From the NCBI GenBank assembly GCA_964411985.1, contig CAYPNF010000016.1, forward strand, positions 1 to 64,000: a DNA stretch of 64,000 bases, given 5' to 3'. The notes under the pieces are model-generated. The model did not search any database and was not told the DNA's origin. It saw only the letters and a list, made by a program, of their open reading frames with translations. The position numbers and the translations under genes are program-made. This DNA comes from CAYPNF01 sp964411985 (GTDB lineage: Bacteria; Verrucomicrobiota; Verrucomicrobiia; Limisphaerales; J093). Of the stretch, positions 36,420-45,500 are shown piece by piece (positions within the stretch are counted from its first letter, which is position 1; each line of letters opens with the position of its first letter).

Positions 36420-36452
36420 CCCTGCTCCTGCCCTGCTCCTGCCCTGCTCCTG
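36420..36452. repeat. 11-bp tandem repeat, three copies
   Basis: The unit CCCTGCTCCTG occurs three times without a mismatch between the convergent ferritin and small membrane protein genes. This is a candidate slipped-strand (VNTR) locus in non-coding DNA. Confidence 0.9.
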
Positions 36453-36465
36453 CTCAGACCCTGCT

Positions 36466-36642
36466 TCAGGTTCCAGTGCCGCGTTCCATCCAGTACGCGG
36501 CACTGGCAAACCAGACTACGGTCACCATCCACATCGCCGTCTTCAGTTGGTCCAGGGCTATCCGATCGACGAAGAAGAGACCAGAGAGTACCAGGATCCC
36601 GAGCAGGGCGAGCGCAGAGGCGGTTTGTGCCAGGCGTTTCAT
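36466..36642 (-). CDS. 58-residue two-helix membrane protein
   Basis: The ATG at 36642 (MKRLAQTASALALLGIL) gives 58 residues with two hydrophobic stretches (about 6-25 and 33-52, ending YWMERGTGT). The start overlaps the stop codon of the transporter gene (ATGA), so the two are translationally coupled. Small membrane partners of this kind are known for some sodium symporters (the YhdT/PanF type). A subunit role for the NCS1-type transporter is inferred from the overlap alone. Confidence 0.65.
   Translation of the reverse strand: MKRLAQTASALALLGILVLSGLFFVDRIALDQLKTAMWMVTVVWFASAAYWMERGTGT
36473..36506. repeat. Perfect 11-bp inverted repeat at the 3' end of the small membrane gene
   Basis: CCAGTGCCGCG (36473-36483) pairs with CGCGGCACTGG (36496-36506) across a 12-base loop. 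It sits at the very end of the minus-strand coding frame and just beyond the convergent ferritin gene. A stem like this may stop or stabilise transcripts from either side, although no T tract follows. Confidence 0.5.
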
Positions 36643-38084
36643 GGTGAGGTGTCCCGTTGTGGCTGAATTGGAAGCGCGGGCGCGGAGGGTTGGATCATCT
36701 TGCTGAGTCCGATATAGAGGAACGTGGCGGCAAACCAGCCTGGTAGGCTTACAAAGTAGATTTGCACGCCCATCTTCAGCACGAGAAACGTACAGATTCC
36801 CACGGTGCAGAGCCAGGCACCGGCGGCTGCCCAATTCAAAGAGACTCGCCCCCGGAGCGCATATTCGGACTGCATCCCCAGCTTCGGAAGGATCCAGAAA
36901 TCGCTAAAAATCACCGCGCCCATCGGCATCAGGATCATTCCCCATAGGGCCACGAAATCGAGGAGCTTCATCGTCACCAGTGGGAAAACGGCGGTTACGG
37001 AAGCCACCAGGCCGAGGATGAGGGTGACGCGGAAACGCGACGAGCCAGGGAAGATGGCCTGGAACGCCAAGCCGGCGCGGTAGAGGGTGGGGTTGGCCGT
37101 CGTCCAACCGGCAAAGATCACACAGAGCAGGCCGGCAACGCCGCAGGCCCGATAGGAGAGTGGGCCTGGGAGCACGGTCGTATTCCCGGGCTCCTGCTGC
37201 ATCTGCAGGGCATAGAGAATGGCCGCGGAGATCCATGCCATGAAATGCCCCACGTACATTCCCGCCGCCGAAGCCAAGCCGTACCAGGACTTTCGGGCGA
37301 AACGAAAGACGGAGAGGTCCGCCATCCCGATGTGCCAGGCCATGTTGCAGAACCAAGCAAAGAACATTACGTGCCAAAACGTGAACTTCACCTGGCCGGG
37401 CAGAGGATCTCCGCCCTTCCAAATGGTGTTCTGCGCCACCTGCCAGAAGTCTCCTGGTGATTTCATCCCCAACTCGCGGAGACCCACGATACCGAACGCC
37501 ACGAAGACCACGATCATCCAGGGGGCGGCAATATTGGCGAACCTTGCGACGGACCGGTAACCAGACGCCGCCACGATGGAAAACACCGTGCCGATCGCCA
37601 ACACGGCCACGACCCAGCCCACGCTGTTAGGGAAAACTTCTCCCAATCCAGGCATGCGGAATCCAAACCAAACACCGAACGCGGTCGCGGTCACCGTCAT
37701 CATGGCCCCCGCGAGGAAGGTGAACATCACCCCGTTGGCGATGTTGTAACTCACCACCAGCCGCCTCCCGCAGATTCGCTCCAGCTGATAATAGAGTGTC
37801 AGACGCGCCCGCACGGCGATCGGCGCCGTCATGAACGTCCAGCTCAGCACCGCCAGCAGATTCCCCAAAAGAAGACCGGAGATCAGATCGAAAGCTCCCA
37901 CACCTGAGGCTACGAAAAGCGGGCCGATCATCAGCTCGGTGCCAGCCACGTGTTCGCCCGCATACTGGCCGACGAAACTCTTCAACCCGAGCAGAGCCCG
38001 CTCGGGCACAGTTTCCCGCTCGAATTCCTCGACCGCACCGGCGGTCGCCTCTGTACGGATTGGGGTGGAATGATTCTCAGGCAT
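36639..38084 (-). CDS. NCS1-type (purine-cytosine permease-like) transporter
   Basis: This is a 481-residue integral membrane protein with about twelve helices. It resembles the nucleobase:cation symporter-1 / cytosine permease family, with GAFDLISGLLLGNLLAVLSW, IANGVMFTFLAGAMMTVTAT and FWHVMFFAWFCNMAWHIGMA. It lies between a 58-residue membrane protein (overlapping) and L-rhamnose mutarotase (6-bp gap), so the likely cargo is a sugar and not a nucleobase. That is inference from context. The order fits an operon of mutarotase, transporter and small subunit. Confidence 0.8.
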   Translation of the reverse strand: MPENHSTPIRTEATAGAVEEFERETVPERALLGLKSFVGQYAGEHVAGTELMIGPLFVASGVGAFDLISGLLLGNLLAVLSWTFMTAPIAVRARLTLYYQLERICGRRLVVSYNIANGVMFTFLAGAMMTVTATAFGVWFGFRMPGLGEVFPNSVGWVVAVLAIGTVFSIVAASGYRSVARFANIAAPWMIVVFVAFGIVGLRELGMKSPGDFWQVAQNTIWKGGDPLPGQVKFTFWHVMFFAWFCNMAWHIGMADLSVFRFARKSWYGLASAAGMYVGHFMAWISAAILYALQMQQEPGNTTVLPGPLSYRACGVAGLLCVIFAGWTTANPTLYRAGLAFQAIFPGSSRFRVTLILGLVASVTAVFPLVTMKLLDFVALWGMILMPMGAVIFSDFWILPKLGMQSEYALRGRVSLNWAAAGAWLCTVGICTFLVLKMGVQIYFVSLPGWFAATFLYIGLSKMIQPSAPALPIQPQRDTSP

Positions 38085-38090
38085 GTCTTT

Positions 38091-38405
38091 TCAATCCAGA
38101 TGGAATACTTGCTGCAGATCGACACATCGCGGCGATTGATCAGGATTGGTCTCCATGAGCGGTGCCATGTAGGCCCACCATTTCTTCATCACCGGATGGT
38201 CGGGCAACCCCGCGGTGCAGTCAGGGTGGGTTCTCCTCTGCACGGCGAAGAGAACTAGGCTGGCTTCATCCAGGAATATGGAGTAATCCGAAATCCCGGA
38301 CTCGCGTAACAACACCACTAGCTCAGGCCAAATGGCATCGTGACGGCGCTTGTACTCCTGCAGGGTGCCAGGCCGCAGTTTCATGGTAAATGCATGCAGG
38401 CTCAT
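38091..38405 (-). CDS. rhaM: L-rhamnose mutarotase
   Basis: The ATG at 38405 (MSLHAFTMKLRPGTLQEYKR) gives 104 residues, the exact family length. The sequence has the RhaM features: the HDAIWPELVVLLRESGISDY segment, the YSIFLD strand and the MKKWWAYMAPLMETNPD end. RhaM interconverts the alpha and beta anomers of L-rhamnose. It sits 6 bp ahead of the transporter, and a vapC-like gene is 29 bp upstream on the same strand. A longer frame (116 residues from 38441) overlaps the toxin gene and is unlikely. Confidence 0.95.
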   Translation of the reverse strand: MSLHAFTMKLRPGTLQEYKRRHDAIWPELVVLLRESGISDYSIFLDEASLVLFAVQRRTHPDCTAGLPDHPVMKKWWAYMAPLMETNPDQSPRCVDLQQVFHLD

Positions 38406-38434
38406 GGGATTGGGTGATTCTAGAGAGTTGGAGG

Positions 38435-38839
38435 TCAGCAAACGGTTGGCAGGTAGGAGATTCGCAGGCCACGAGCCCTGTGCAGCGGCTTCCCCGGTTT
38501 TTCGGCCGTGATGAATTCATCGCACCTCAAGGCCTTCGCCGCAGCGATATGGATCGCATCCACCGCTGTCAAAGGAACTATGCTTGCTTCCTTCAACGCA
38601 GATTCCACAAGGCTCTCGTCCACCTCGCACCATTCCGTGACTTGTTCGAAGTAGGCTGACAGAAACTCCAATTCCTTCTTCCTCCTGTGAAAAGTAGGTT
38701 GAGGCAGCAACTCCAGCTTGAGGAAACTTGCCGCAACGAACTCGCGGGAGGGGTCTTCCAGCAACACGACCGTCTTCTCCCCATCCACCCCATGCACAGC
38801 TTGGATGAGCACCGAGCTGTCGAGATAGGTGCGCTTCAT
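38435..38839 (-). CDS. PIN-domain toxin (VapC-like)
   Basis: This 134-residue PIN-domain nuclease has the first Asp at residue 7 (MKRTYLDSSVLIQAVHG) and the later acidic residues in VDESLVESALKEAS and TAVDAIHIAAAKAL. PIN toxins cleave RNA, often tRNA or rRNA, in a Mg-dependent way. The gene start overlaps the stop of the antitoxin gene (ATGA), as in a type II module. It lies upstream of rhaM on the same strand, so it could be co-transcribed with the transporter genes. Confidence 0.9.
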   Translation of the reverse strand: MKRTYLDSSVLIQAVHGVDGEKTVVLLEDPSREFVAASFLKLELLPQPTFHRRKKELEFLSAYFEQVTEWCEVDESLVESALKEASIVPLTAVDAIHIAAAKALRCDEFITAEKPGKPLHRARGLRISYLPTVC

Positions 38840-39102
38840 CGCTCGCCCCTTCGTCGTGAAACCTCCTGCCTGACTTCCTCAAGGGAGAGGGCTCGTCCTC
38901 CGCTGGCCTGATACTCCAATCGAGCAGCCAGGAGTCTTTGTCCCAGTGCCGTGCGCGGTTTCACGGGCTGGGCCTGCTCCCGGTGCAGTTTCTCGTCGAT
39001 GGCGTTTCTTACCCAAGCGCTTCGGTTCGACTTGGCGCACAACGCCGAATGTTCCTTGGCTGGCAACCGGATGGTGAGGGATACCAACTCCGTCTTACTC
39101 AT
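38836..39102 (-). CDS. Ribbon-helix-helix antitoxin partner of the PIN toxin
   Basis: The ATG at 39102 (MSKTELVSLTIRLPAKEHSA) gives 88 residues. The N-terminal strand plus helix pattern (LVSLTIRLPAKEHSALCAKS, then AWVRNAIDEKL) is typical of CopG/ribbon-helix-helix antitoxins. The C-terminal tail would bind the toxin. The gene precedes the PIN toxin with a 4-bp overlap, the usual order. A longer frame to 39222 lacks any family resemblance upstream of this ATG. Confidence 0.85.
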   Translation of the reverse strand: MSKTELVSLTIRLPAKEHSALCAKSNRSAWVRNAIDEKLHREQAQPVKPRTALGQRLLAARLEYQASGGRALSLEEVRQEVSRRRGER

Positions 39103-39296
39103 AGCGTAAGACTCTACCTGCTGGGGATGGCCACTGCAAGAAGGAAGGTTCGGGCGACCCTCGGACACCGAAGGGTGCCGAGGCAAACGAGGTCGAATGT
39201 CACCCTTCGGCCTGCCCCTCAAGCGTAGGTCATTCCCTTTTGCACCAAAGGTTTAGCTTCCTCACCTTCTTCTGGATGATTCGCCCACACCCCACT

Positions 39297-40982
39297 TCAG
39301 CGTTTGGGACCCGAGGGCGATGGGCGCGCTGCTCGAAACTCCGACCCGGGTTTCCAGGCGGGCCATTCTCGGTTGTTGGCAACCGTGCGCCCCACCGCAA
39401 TCATCAGGTCCAGATCCTCCACTGCTCCTTCCAGGGTCCAGTCCGGCCTGACGACATCGGTCACTTTGTGATAGTCGTTCTGAACGTACTCATCGCGCTT
39501 TTTTTCGCCGTACCCTTTGGGCTGGCCGAGGAAGTCGAGTCCGTTGTGAAAGTAGAGGGAGGGAATACCACACTTGGCAAACTCGAAATGGTCTGCACGG
39601 AAGTAACCTCCTGTTTCGGGCTTGGGGTCGGGAAGCGTGACCCGTCCTTGTTTGGCAGCCGCCGCCTGCAGAAGGTCTTCCAGCGTGCTATTGCCATGGC
39701 CCACGATGGTAAGATCACGTGTCCGTCCATACGGGTTCAGGCCATCCATGTTGAGCACCGCCACGGTCCTGGCCAAGGGATACAACGGGTGAGTTGTAAA
39801 GTACCTGGCCCCCAAGAGACCCTTCTCCTCTGCCGTTGGAGCCAGGAAGATCAGAGACCGCTTGGGTGCTTTTCTGGCCTTTTTGAACTCCCGGGCGATC
39901 TCGAAGAGCCCAGCCACGCCAGTCGCGTTGTCCAAGGCGCCGTGGTATACGGGATCTCCGGTCAAACTCGGATCCTTACCCAGGTGGTCCCAGTGGGCAG
40001 AGTAGATCACATATTCGTCACGCAGTTTCCGGTCGGATCCCGAGATTTTGGCAATCCCATTTCGGGAGGTAAGCTCGCGCAGAGTGTTCTTGACGGAGAA
40101 GCTGGCTTTGCCGCCCAGAGGGACGGGCTGAAACGTGGGACGGCAAGCCGCCTTTTTCAGGGCGTCGTAATCGTACCCCGCAGCCCCAAGGAGTTTCTGC
40201 GTCTGGTCCTTGGTGATCCACCCTTCGACGGCGACGAGTTCCGAATTCCCGGTCGGAGACTGCAGTTCGATCTTTTCCCCCGTGTTGCTGTTGATCACGA
40301 CGGTAAAGGGGTAGGCCGCAGCCTCGTTTTCGTGAACAATCAGGGCGGCGGCGGCCCCTTTCTGGGCGGCGATCTCATACTTGTAGGTCCACCGCCCGTA
40401 ATAGGTCATCTCGCGGCCCTTGAAGGTGCGCGGATCCAGCTGCTCAGGATCCAACGGGTCTGGGACCTGTGGATCGCCGACGAGCATGACGATCGTCTTA
40501 CCCTTAACATCCACCCCCTTGAAATCGTCCCACCCGTACTCGGGAGCTACCACGCCATACCCGACAAAGACCACTTGAGAATCCTGGACCTGCACCTCGG
40601 AAACGAAGCGCCGGGACCAAAGTACACAAGTGGACGGAGTGACGAACTCGCCGCGTTGGTTCCCCACGGCATAGGAACCCCTGGCCTGGCTGGTGATCCC
40701 CATCATCGGGACTCGTTGCACAAACGTTCCATCTGGGTTGCCCGGCTCCAGGCCCAGCTTCTGGAATTCGTTCACCAGGTAGGCAATGGTCCGCTCCTCT
40801 CCTGCAGTACCGGGAGCCCGTCCCTCGAATTCATCGGATGCAAGGATGCGAGTGGCCTCCAAGAGGCGGCTGGCGCTGACCCCAGTTGGGGAGGCAGCCC
40901 TTGCCTGCGGAAGGAGGTGCAGAATCGACACCGCTACGAGGGCCATCAGGTAACCCATTGGACGGGCAAGACGGATCTTCAT
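39297..40982 (-). CDS. Secreted M28-family metallopeptidase
   Basis: The ATG at 40982 (MKIRLARPMGYLMALVAVSI) gives 561 residues with a signal peptide ending ARAA. A PA-like insert lies at about 130-260 (AAQKGAAAALIVHENEAAAY). The M28 zinc site follows: VIYSAHWDHLG (His and Asp), GALDNATGVAGL (Asp), APTAEEKGLLGA (Glu), VLNMDGLNP (Asp) and FRADHFEFAK (His). Family members are aminopeptidases or carboxypeptidases in the periplasm. It is divergent from the GH30 gene, with 110 bp between the starts. Confidence 0.92.
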   Translation of the reverse strand: MKIRLARPMGYLMALVAVSILHLLPQARAASPTGVSASRLLEATRILASDEFEGRAPGTAGEERTIAYLVNEFQKLGLEPGNPDGTFVQRVPMMGITSQARGSYAVGNQRGEFVTPSTCVLWSRRFVSEVQVQDSQVVFVGYGVVAPEYGWDDFKGVDVKGKTIVMLVGDPQVPDPLDPEQLDPRTFKGREMTYYGRWTYKYEIAAQKGAAAALIVHENEAAAYPFTVVINSNTGEKIELQSPTGNSELVAVEGWITKDQTQKLLGAAGYDYDALKKAACRPTFQPVPLGGKASFSVKNTLRELTSRNGIAKISGSDRKLRDEYVIYSAHWDHLGKDPSLTGDPVYHGALDNATGVAGLFEIAREFKKARKAPKRSLIFLAPTAEEKGLLGARYFTTHPLYPLARTVAVLNMDGLNPYGRTRDLTIVGHGNSTLEDLLQAAAAKQGRVTLPDPKPETGGYFRADHFEFAKCGIPSLYFHNGLDFLGQPKGYGEKKRDEYVQNDYHKVTDVVRPDWTLEGAVEDLDLMIAVGRTVANNREWPAWKPGSEFRAARPSPSGPKR

Positions 40983-41092
40983 GCTTCGGGATCCATTATC
41001 GTCGATTCTGCCGGTGGTTGTCACACTCAATCGCCGTGCTTGAAGCAGTCTGCTGGAACGTCGTAGGCTGCTCCACCTGGAAGAACCGTTGC

Positions 41093-42505
41093 ATGAACAA
41101 AGAACGCTCACTCTGGTCCGCCACTGCCACCGGGCTACTCGCCGCTTTGGTGCTCTGCCAAAACCTATGCGGTGGTGAGTCCTGCGAGGTGTGGCTCACC
41201 GCACCTGCAGGAACAGCCCGGTTCGAAAAGCAACCAGGCCAACTCACCTTCACTTCCATCACGAACAGCCTCCCCATCATCGAGGTGAATGAGTCAGAGC
41301 GCTTTCAGGTCATGGAGGGTTTTGGCTACACCCTCACTGGGGGTAGTGCCCAGCACATTATGGGGATGAGCGTCCCCGCCCGGGCCGCGTTGCTGCGGGA
41401 GCTCTTTGCCACCGATTCCACCAACATTGGCGTGAGCTACTTGCGCGTCAGCATCGGCGCTTCGGACCTGAACGACCACGTCTTTACCTACAATGACGTC
41501 CCGCCAGGCGAAACCGATCCCGAGCTATCCCGGTTCAACCTGGGGCCGGACCTGACGGACGTGGTTCCCGTCTTGCGCCAGATCCGCGAGGTGTTTCCTG
41601 AACTCAAGATCCTTGGTTCGCCGTGGACAGCTCCGGGTTGGATGAAAACCAACGGAGATTTCCGGGGCGGCAGCCTCAAACCCGAGTATTTCTCCGTGTA
41701 CGCGCGATACCTGGTGCGGTATGTCGAAGCCATGAAGGCCGCGGAGATTCCCATCGATGCCGTCACGCCGCAGAACGAGCCGCTGCATCCCGGGAACAAC
41801 CCCAGCATGTTCATGACCGCCTCGGACCAGGCTGACTTTATCAAGAACCACCTAGGGCCTGCCTTCAAAGCCGCCGGGCTGGCGACCAAGATTATCTGCT
41901 ATGACCACAACGCCGACCGGCCCGACTATCCTCTCGCGATTCTGAATGATCCTCAGGCGAAGCCCTTCGTGGCAGGATCGGCCTTTCATCTCTATGCCGG
42001 GCGCATCGAAGCCCTTTCCCAGGTGCATGATGCGCATCCTGATAAAGGTCTGTACTTTACCGAGCAATGGATCGGAGCCCCGGGCAATCTTCGCGGGGAT
42101 CTTTCCTGGCATACGCGGAATCTCATTGTTGGGGCCAGCCGCAACTGGTGTCGCACAGTCCTGGAATGGAACCTTGCGGCCGATGCCCAGAATCGGCCAC
42201 ACACCGACCGCGGCGGATGCGACCGTTGCCTCGGTGCGATCACAATCCAGGGGGAAACGGTAACTCGGAATCCTGCCTACTACATCATCGCTCACGCCTC
42301 CAAATTCGTCCGCCCCGGTTCGCTCCGGATCGGGTCCAGCTTGCCAGCTTCTTTACCCAACGTGGCTTTCCGAACGCCGCAGGGCCGGAGGGTATTGGTG
42401 GTGCTCAACCCAGGGCCCACTCCGCAGACCTTCCAGATCCGCCACCAGGGGCAATCTATTGTGCCAACCCTGCCAGAGAGCGCCGTGGCTACGTACGTTT
42501 GGTAA
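41093..42505 (+). CDS. GH30-family glycoside hydrolase (glucosylceramidase-like)
   Basis: The ATG at 41093 (MNKERSLWSATATGLLAALV) gives 470 residues with a signal peptide. The frame is open further upstream, but that part would run into the M28 gene. The TIM-barrel hallmarks are the acid/base E229 in AVTPQNEPLHPGN and the nucleophile E324 in LYFTEQWIGAP. GFGYTLTGGSAQH at the start and a C-terminal beta-sandwich ending LPESAVATYVW also match. GH30 enzymes cleave beta-glucosyl or beta-1,6-glucan linkages, and the exact substrate is open. It precedes the CotH protein by 67 bp. Confidence 0.92.
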   Translation: MNKERSLWSATATGLLAALVLCQNLCGGESCEVWLTAPAGTARFEKQPGQLTFTSITNSLPIIEVNESERFQVMEGFGYTLTGGSAQHIMGMSVPARAALLRELFATDSTNIGVSYLRVSIGASDLNDHVFTYNDVPPGETDPELSRFNLGPDLTDVVPVLRQIREVFPELKILGSPWTAPGWMKTNGDFRGGSLKPEYFSVYARYLVRYVEAMKAAEIPIDAVTPQNEPLHPGNNPSMFMTASDQADFIKNHLGPAFKAAGLATKIICYDHNADRPDYPLAILNDPQAKPFVAGSAFHLYAGRIEALSQVHDAHPDKGLYFTEQWIGAPGNLRGDLSWHTRNLIVGASRNWCRTVLEWNLAADAQNRPHTDRGGCDRCLGAITIQGETVTRNPAYYIIAHASKFVRPGSLRIGSSLPASLPNVAFRTPQGRRVLVVLNPGPTPQTFQIRHQGQSIVPTLPESAVATYVW

Positions 42506-42572
42506 ATGCGATTGGAAGTTCACGTTCCGCGCTTGGCAAGACGCTTCCACAGGCTAGGCTTTCCCGGATTTG

Positions 42573-45500
42573 ATGAACAGACGCTGGTCCGATAACGGTC
42601 TCCTGCCGTCGCCAATCGTGGCGTTGGTGATACTCCTGCTTGGGTTCCTCCCTCCGGTGGGATTGGCCGCGCTGTCCGAAGCCGGGGAGCCCCTACCCTC
42701 CCTGGAATCGGTGATTCCAGATCCCGACTCCTCGTTACGAGAGCTTTATGCCATCGAAATCGAGTTTTCCGAGCCGGTCCAAGGCGTCGATGCTTCGGAC
42801 CTGCTGATTTCGGGTTCCCCTGCCACGAATGTCTTTCAGGTTGAACTGCAGCGATACCTCTTCTCTTTTCCTCAACCCACGGACGGGCTGGTCACGGTAT
42901 CCTGGGCCAAAGAGCATGGCATCGCGGACACCAGCGGCGTGAGGGCTTTTGCCGGGGACACCTGGAGCTATACGCTGGCTTCCCTCACTCCGCCCACCGG
43001 GGTTTCGATCACCGAGTTCATGGTCACGAATAGCCTGACGCTCGCTGATGAGGATGGGGAACACCCGGCCTGGATCGAGCTGTTCAATGCGTCCACAACC
43101 ACGGCGAACCTAAAGGGCTGGTTTCTCACGGGCGATCGCGACCAACTGACCCGTTGGCGGTTCCCCAACGTGAGCATTCTTCCCGGAGACTACCTCCTGG
43201 TGTGGGCCTCAGGTAAGGACCGTACGAATATCTTCGGTCCGTTACACATTAATTTCCGCCCGCTGGCCAGTGGCGGCTACCTGGCTTTGGTCAACTCCAG
43301 CACCAACATCGTCTCTGATTTCAATCCCGGATATCCTCCCCAGGCGCCTGACATAAGCTATGGACGCGCCCCCGGCGCTCCACACGCACTGGGTTACTTC
43401 ACTCAGCCGACTCCCGGCAAGGGCAACAGTTCGCGCGGTGCCGGATTCACGTCGCCAGTCTCTTTCAGCCGAGCAAGTTGTACTTTTACCCAGGCCTTTC
43501 AACTCACCCTCACCACTTCCGACCCTAAGGCCCAGGTCCGCTATACCCTCGACGGGAAGATGCCCACGACCGCATCAGCACTCTATACGGAGCCGCTCGA
43601 TATCACCGCAACGACCCAGGTTCGTGCGCGCGCATTTCGGGACGGCACGCTCCCCGGGCCTCCACGCACGGAAGCGTACCTGCAGTTGAGCGCTCCGGTT
43701 CTTCCGTTCCGTTCGGATCTGCCGGTGGTTCTTCTCCACACCATGGGCAAGGGAAGTCCGAACGCCAGTACTTTGACCCCTGTCCGCATCTCGGTTCACG
43801 AACCGTTTTTGGGACGCTCCTCCCTGGACCATCCGGCCACCCTCAGCCAGAGCGGAGGAATCAAGCTGCGAGGTTCGAGTACCCAGGGCCTGTCCAAATC
43901 GAGTTACGCCCTGGAACTCTGGGACGAGTTCGGGCAGGACGAAGATCACTCTTTGCTGGGTCTGCCCGAGGATTCCGACTGGATTCTGTACGCCCCAAAC
44001 ATCTACGAACCGGTGATGATTCACAACCCGTTCGTCCACCAACTCAGCCGGGAAATGGGCCGCTACTCTCCCCGTACGCGGTTTGTGGAGGTCTACCTGG
44101 TGCGCAACGGGCAGGTTACCACGGCAGCGTACAACGGCATCTATGTCCTGGAGGAAAAGATCAAGATCGGAAAGAACCGCGTGGCGATCGACCGGCTTCA
44201 GCCTGAGGACTTGAGCCAGCCAGCCGTAACCGGCGGGTATCTCCTGAAGATTGACCGGTTGGATCCGGGCGATGGAGGGATCAGTGCGGGAGGGACAACA
44301 TTGGCTTATGTCGATCCCAAAGAGCGCGAGGCGGAACTTCCCCAAAGGGCTCCCCAGCTCAACTACCTCCGCAGCTATTTCAACTCCTTTTCCGCCGCCT
44401 TGAACGGCAGCGCCTGGAAAGACCCGACCCGGGGCTACGCGGCGTACATCGATGTGGATGCCTGGATCGATTTCCACACTCTCGAGGTTTTGAGTGGCAA
44501 CGTGGATACGCTCGTCTTGAGCACCTACTTCCACAAACCAAGAAATGGAAAGATCGTGTTCGGGCCCCACTGGGACTTCGATCGAGCGCTGGGTTCCACC
44601 GACGGGCGCGACGCCAATGCGCGCGTTTGGTCGACCGGCCCGTTCTTCTCCGCCACTTGGTGGAGCCGCCTGTTTACGGACCCGGACTTCTGGCAGCGCT
44701 GGGTCGACCGCTGGCAGCAGTTGCGTCAGTCGACATTCTCGGAATCGCACCTGTACGGTTTGATCGATCAACTGGCCAATGAAGTGCGCCAGGCCCAGCC
44801 ACGCGAAACCGCGAAATGGCGCACGGCACTGCGAGGCGGTTCCTTTCAGTCGGAGGTCAACCTGATGAAGAAGTGGGTTTCCAATCGGGTCGATTTCATT
44901 GATCGCCAACTCACTCAACCTCCCCAGCTCTCCTCCACCAATGGCGTCATCCAGCCCAGCTACTTGATTTCCCTCACCAAACCCACGAATGCGACGGTCT
45001 ATTTCACCCTCGATGGATCAGACCCCCGAGCCCCAGGAGGCAGCGTCTCCTCGGCCGCCAGGGTTTATTCCAACCCCTTCATGGTGATTACCAACGCCCG
45101 GGTCGTGGCTCGCGCCCGAGATCAAGCCAAGAAGCAGTCGGGAGGCCCTCCGGTATCCACTTTCTGGTCCAGCCCGGTTGCCGCCACCTATCTTCTCCAA
45201 CCGGCGAAGGTGATCCTTACCGAAGTCATGTTCCATCCCGCCCCCCCGGCAGCCGGCACCAATACCGTGGATGATTTTCAGTACCTGGAGTTGAAGAATG
45301 CCGGTTTGGAAGCGGTGAACCTGGTCGGGTACTCCCTTACAAACTGCATTACGTTCGCCTTCACCACCGCAACCCCGGTGAGGACGCTTCAGCCGGGGGA
45401 ACGCTTGCTCGTGGTGAACGACCTCGCAGCCTTCCAATCACGCTATCCATCGGCAACTGGCATCGCCGGAGAGTTCGTGGGGAATCTGAACCACGGCTTG

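Noticed and set aside
38839..39222. A longer antitoxin reading frame from 39222
   Set aside because: The extra 40 residues have no ribbon-helix-helix features, and the ATG at 39102 gives a normal family length.
39240..41066. A 608-residue open frame on the plus strand
   Set aside because: It lies opposite the M28 peptidase gene, whose zinc motifs are intact, and its translation has no family resemblance. It is a shadow of GC-rich codon use.
43575..44918. A 447-residue open frame on the minus strand
   Set aside because: It is antisense to the CotH domain region of the large surface protein, and no family features were seen.
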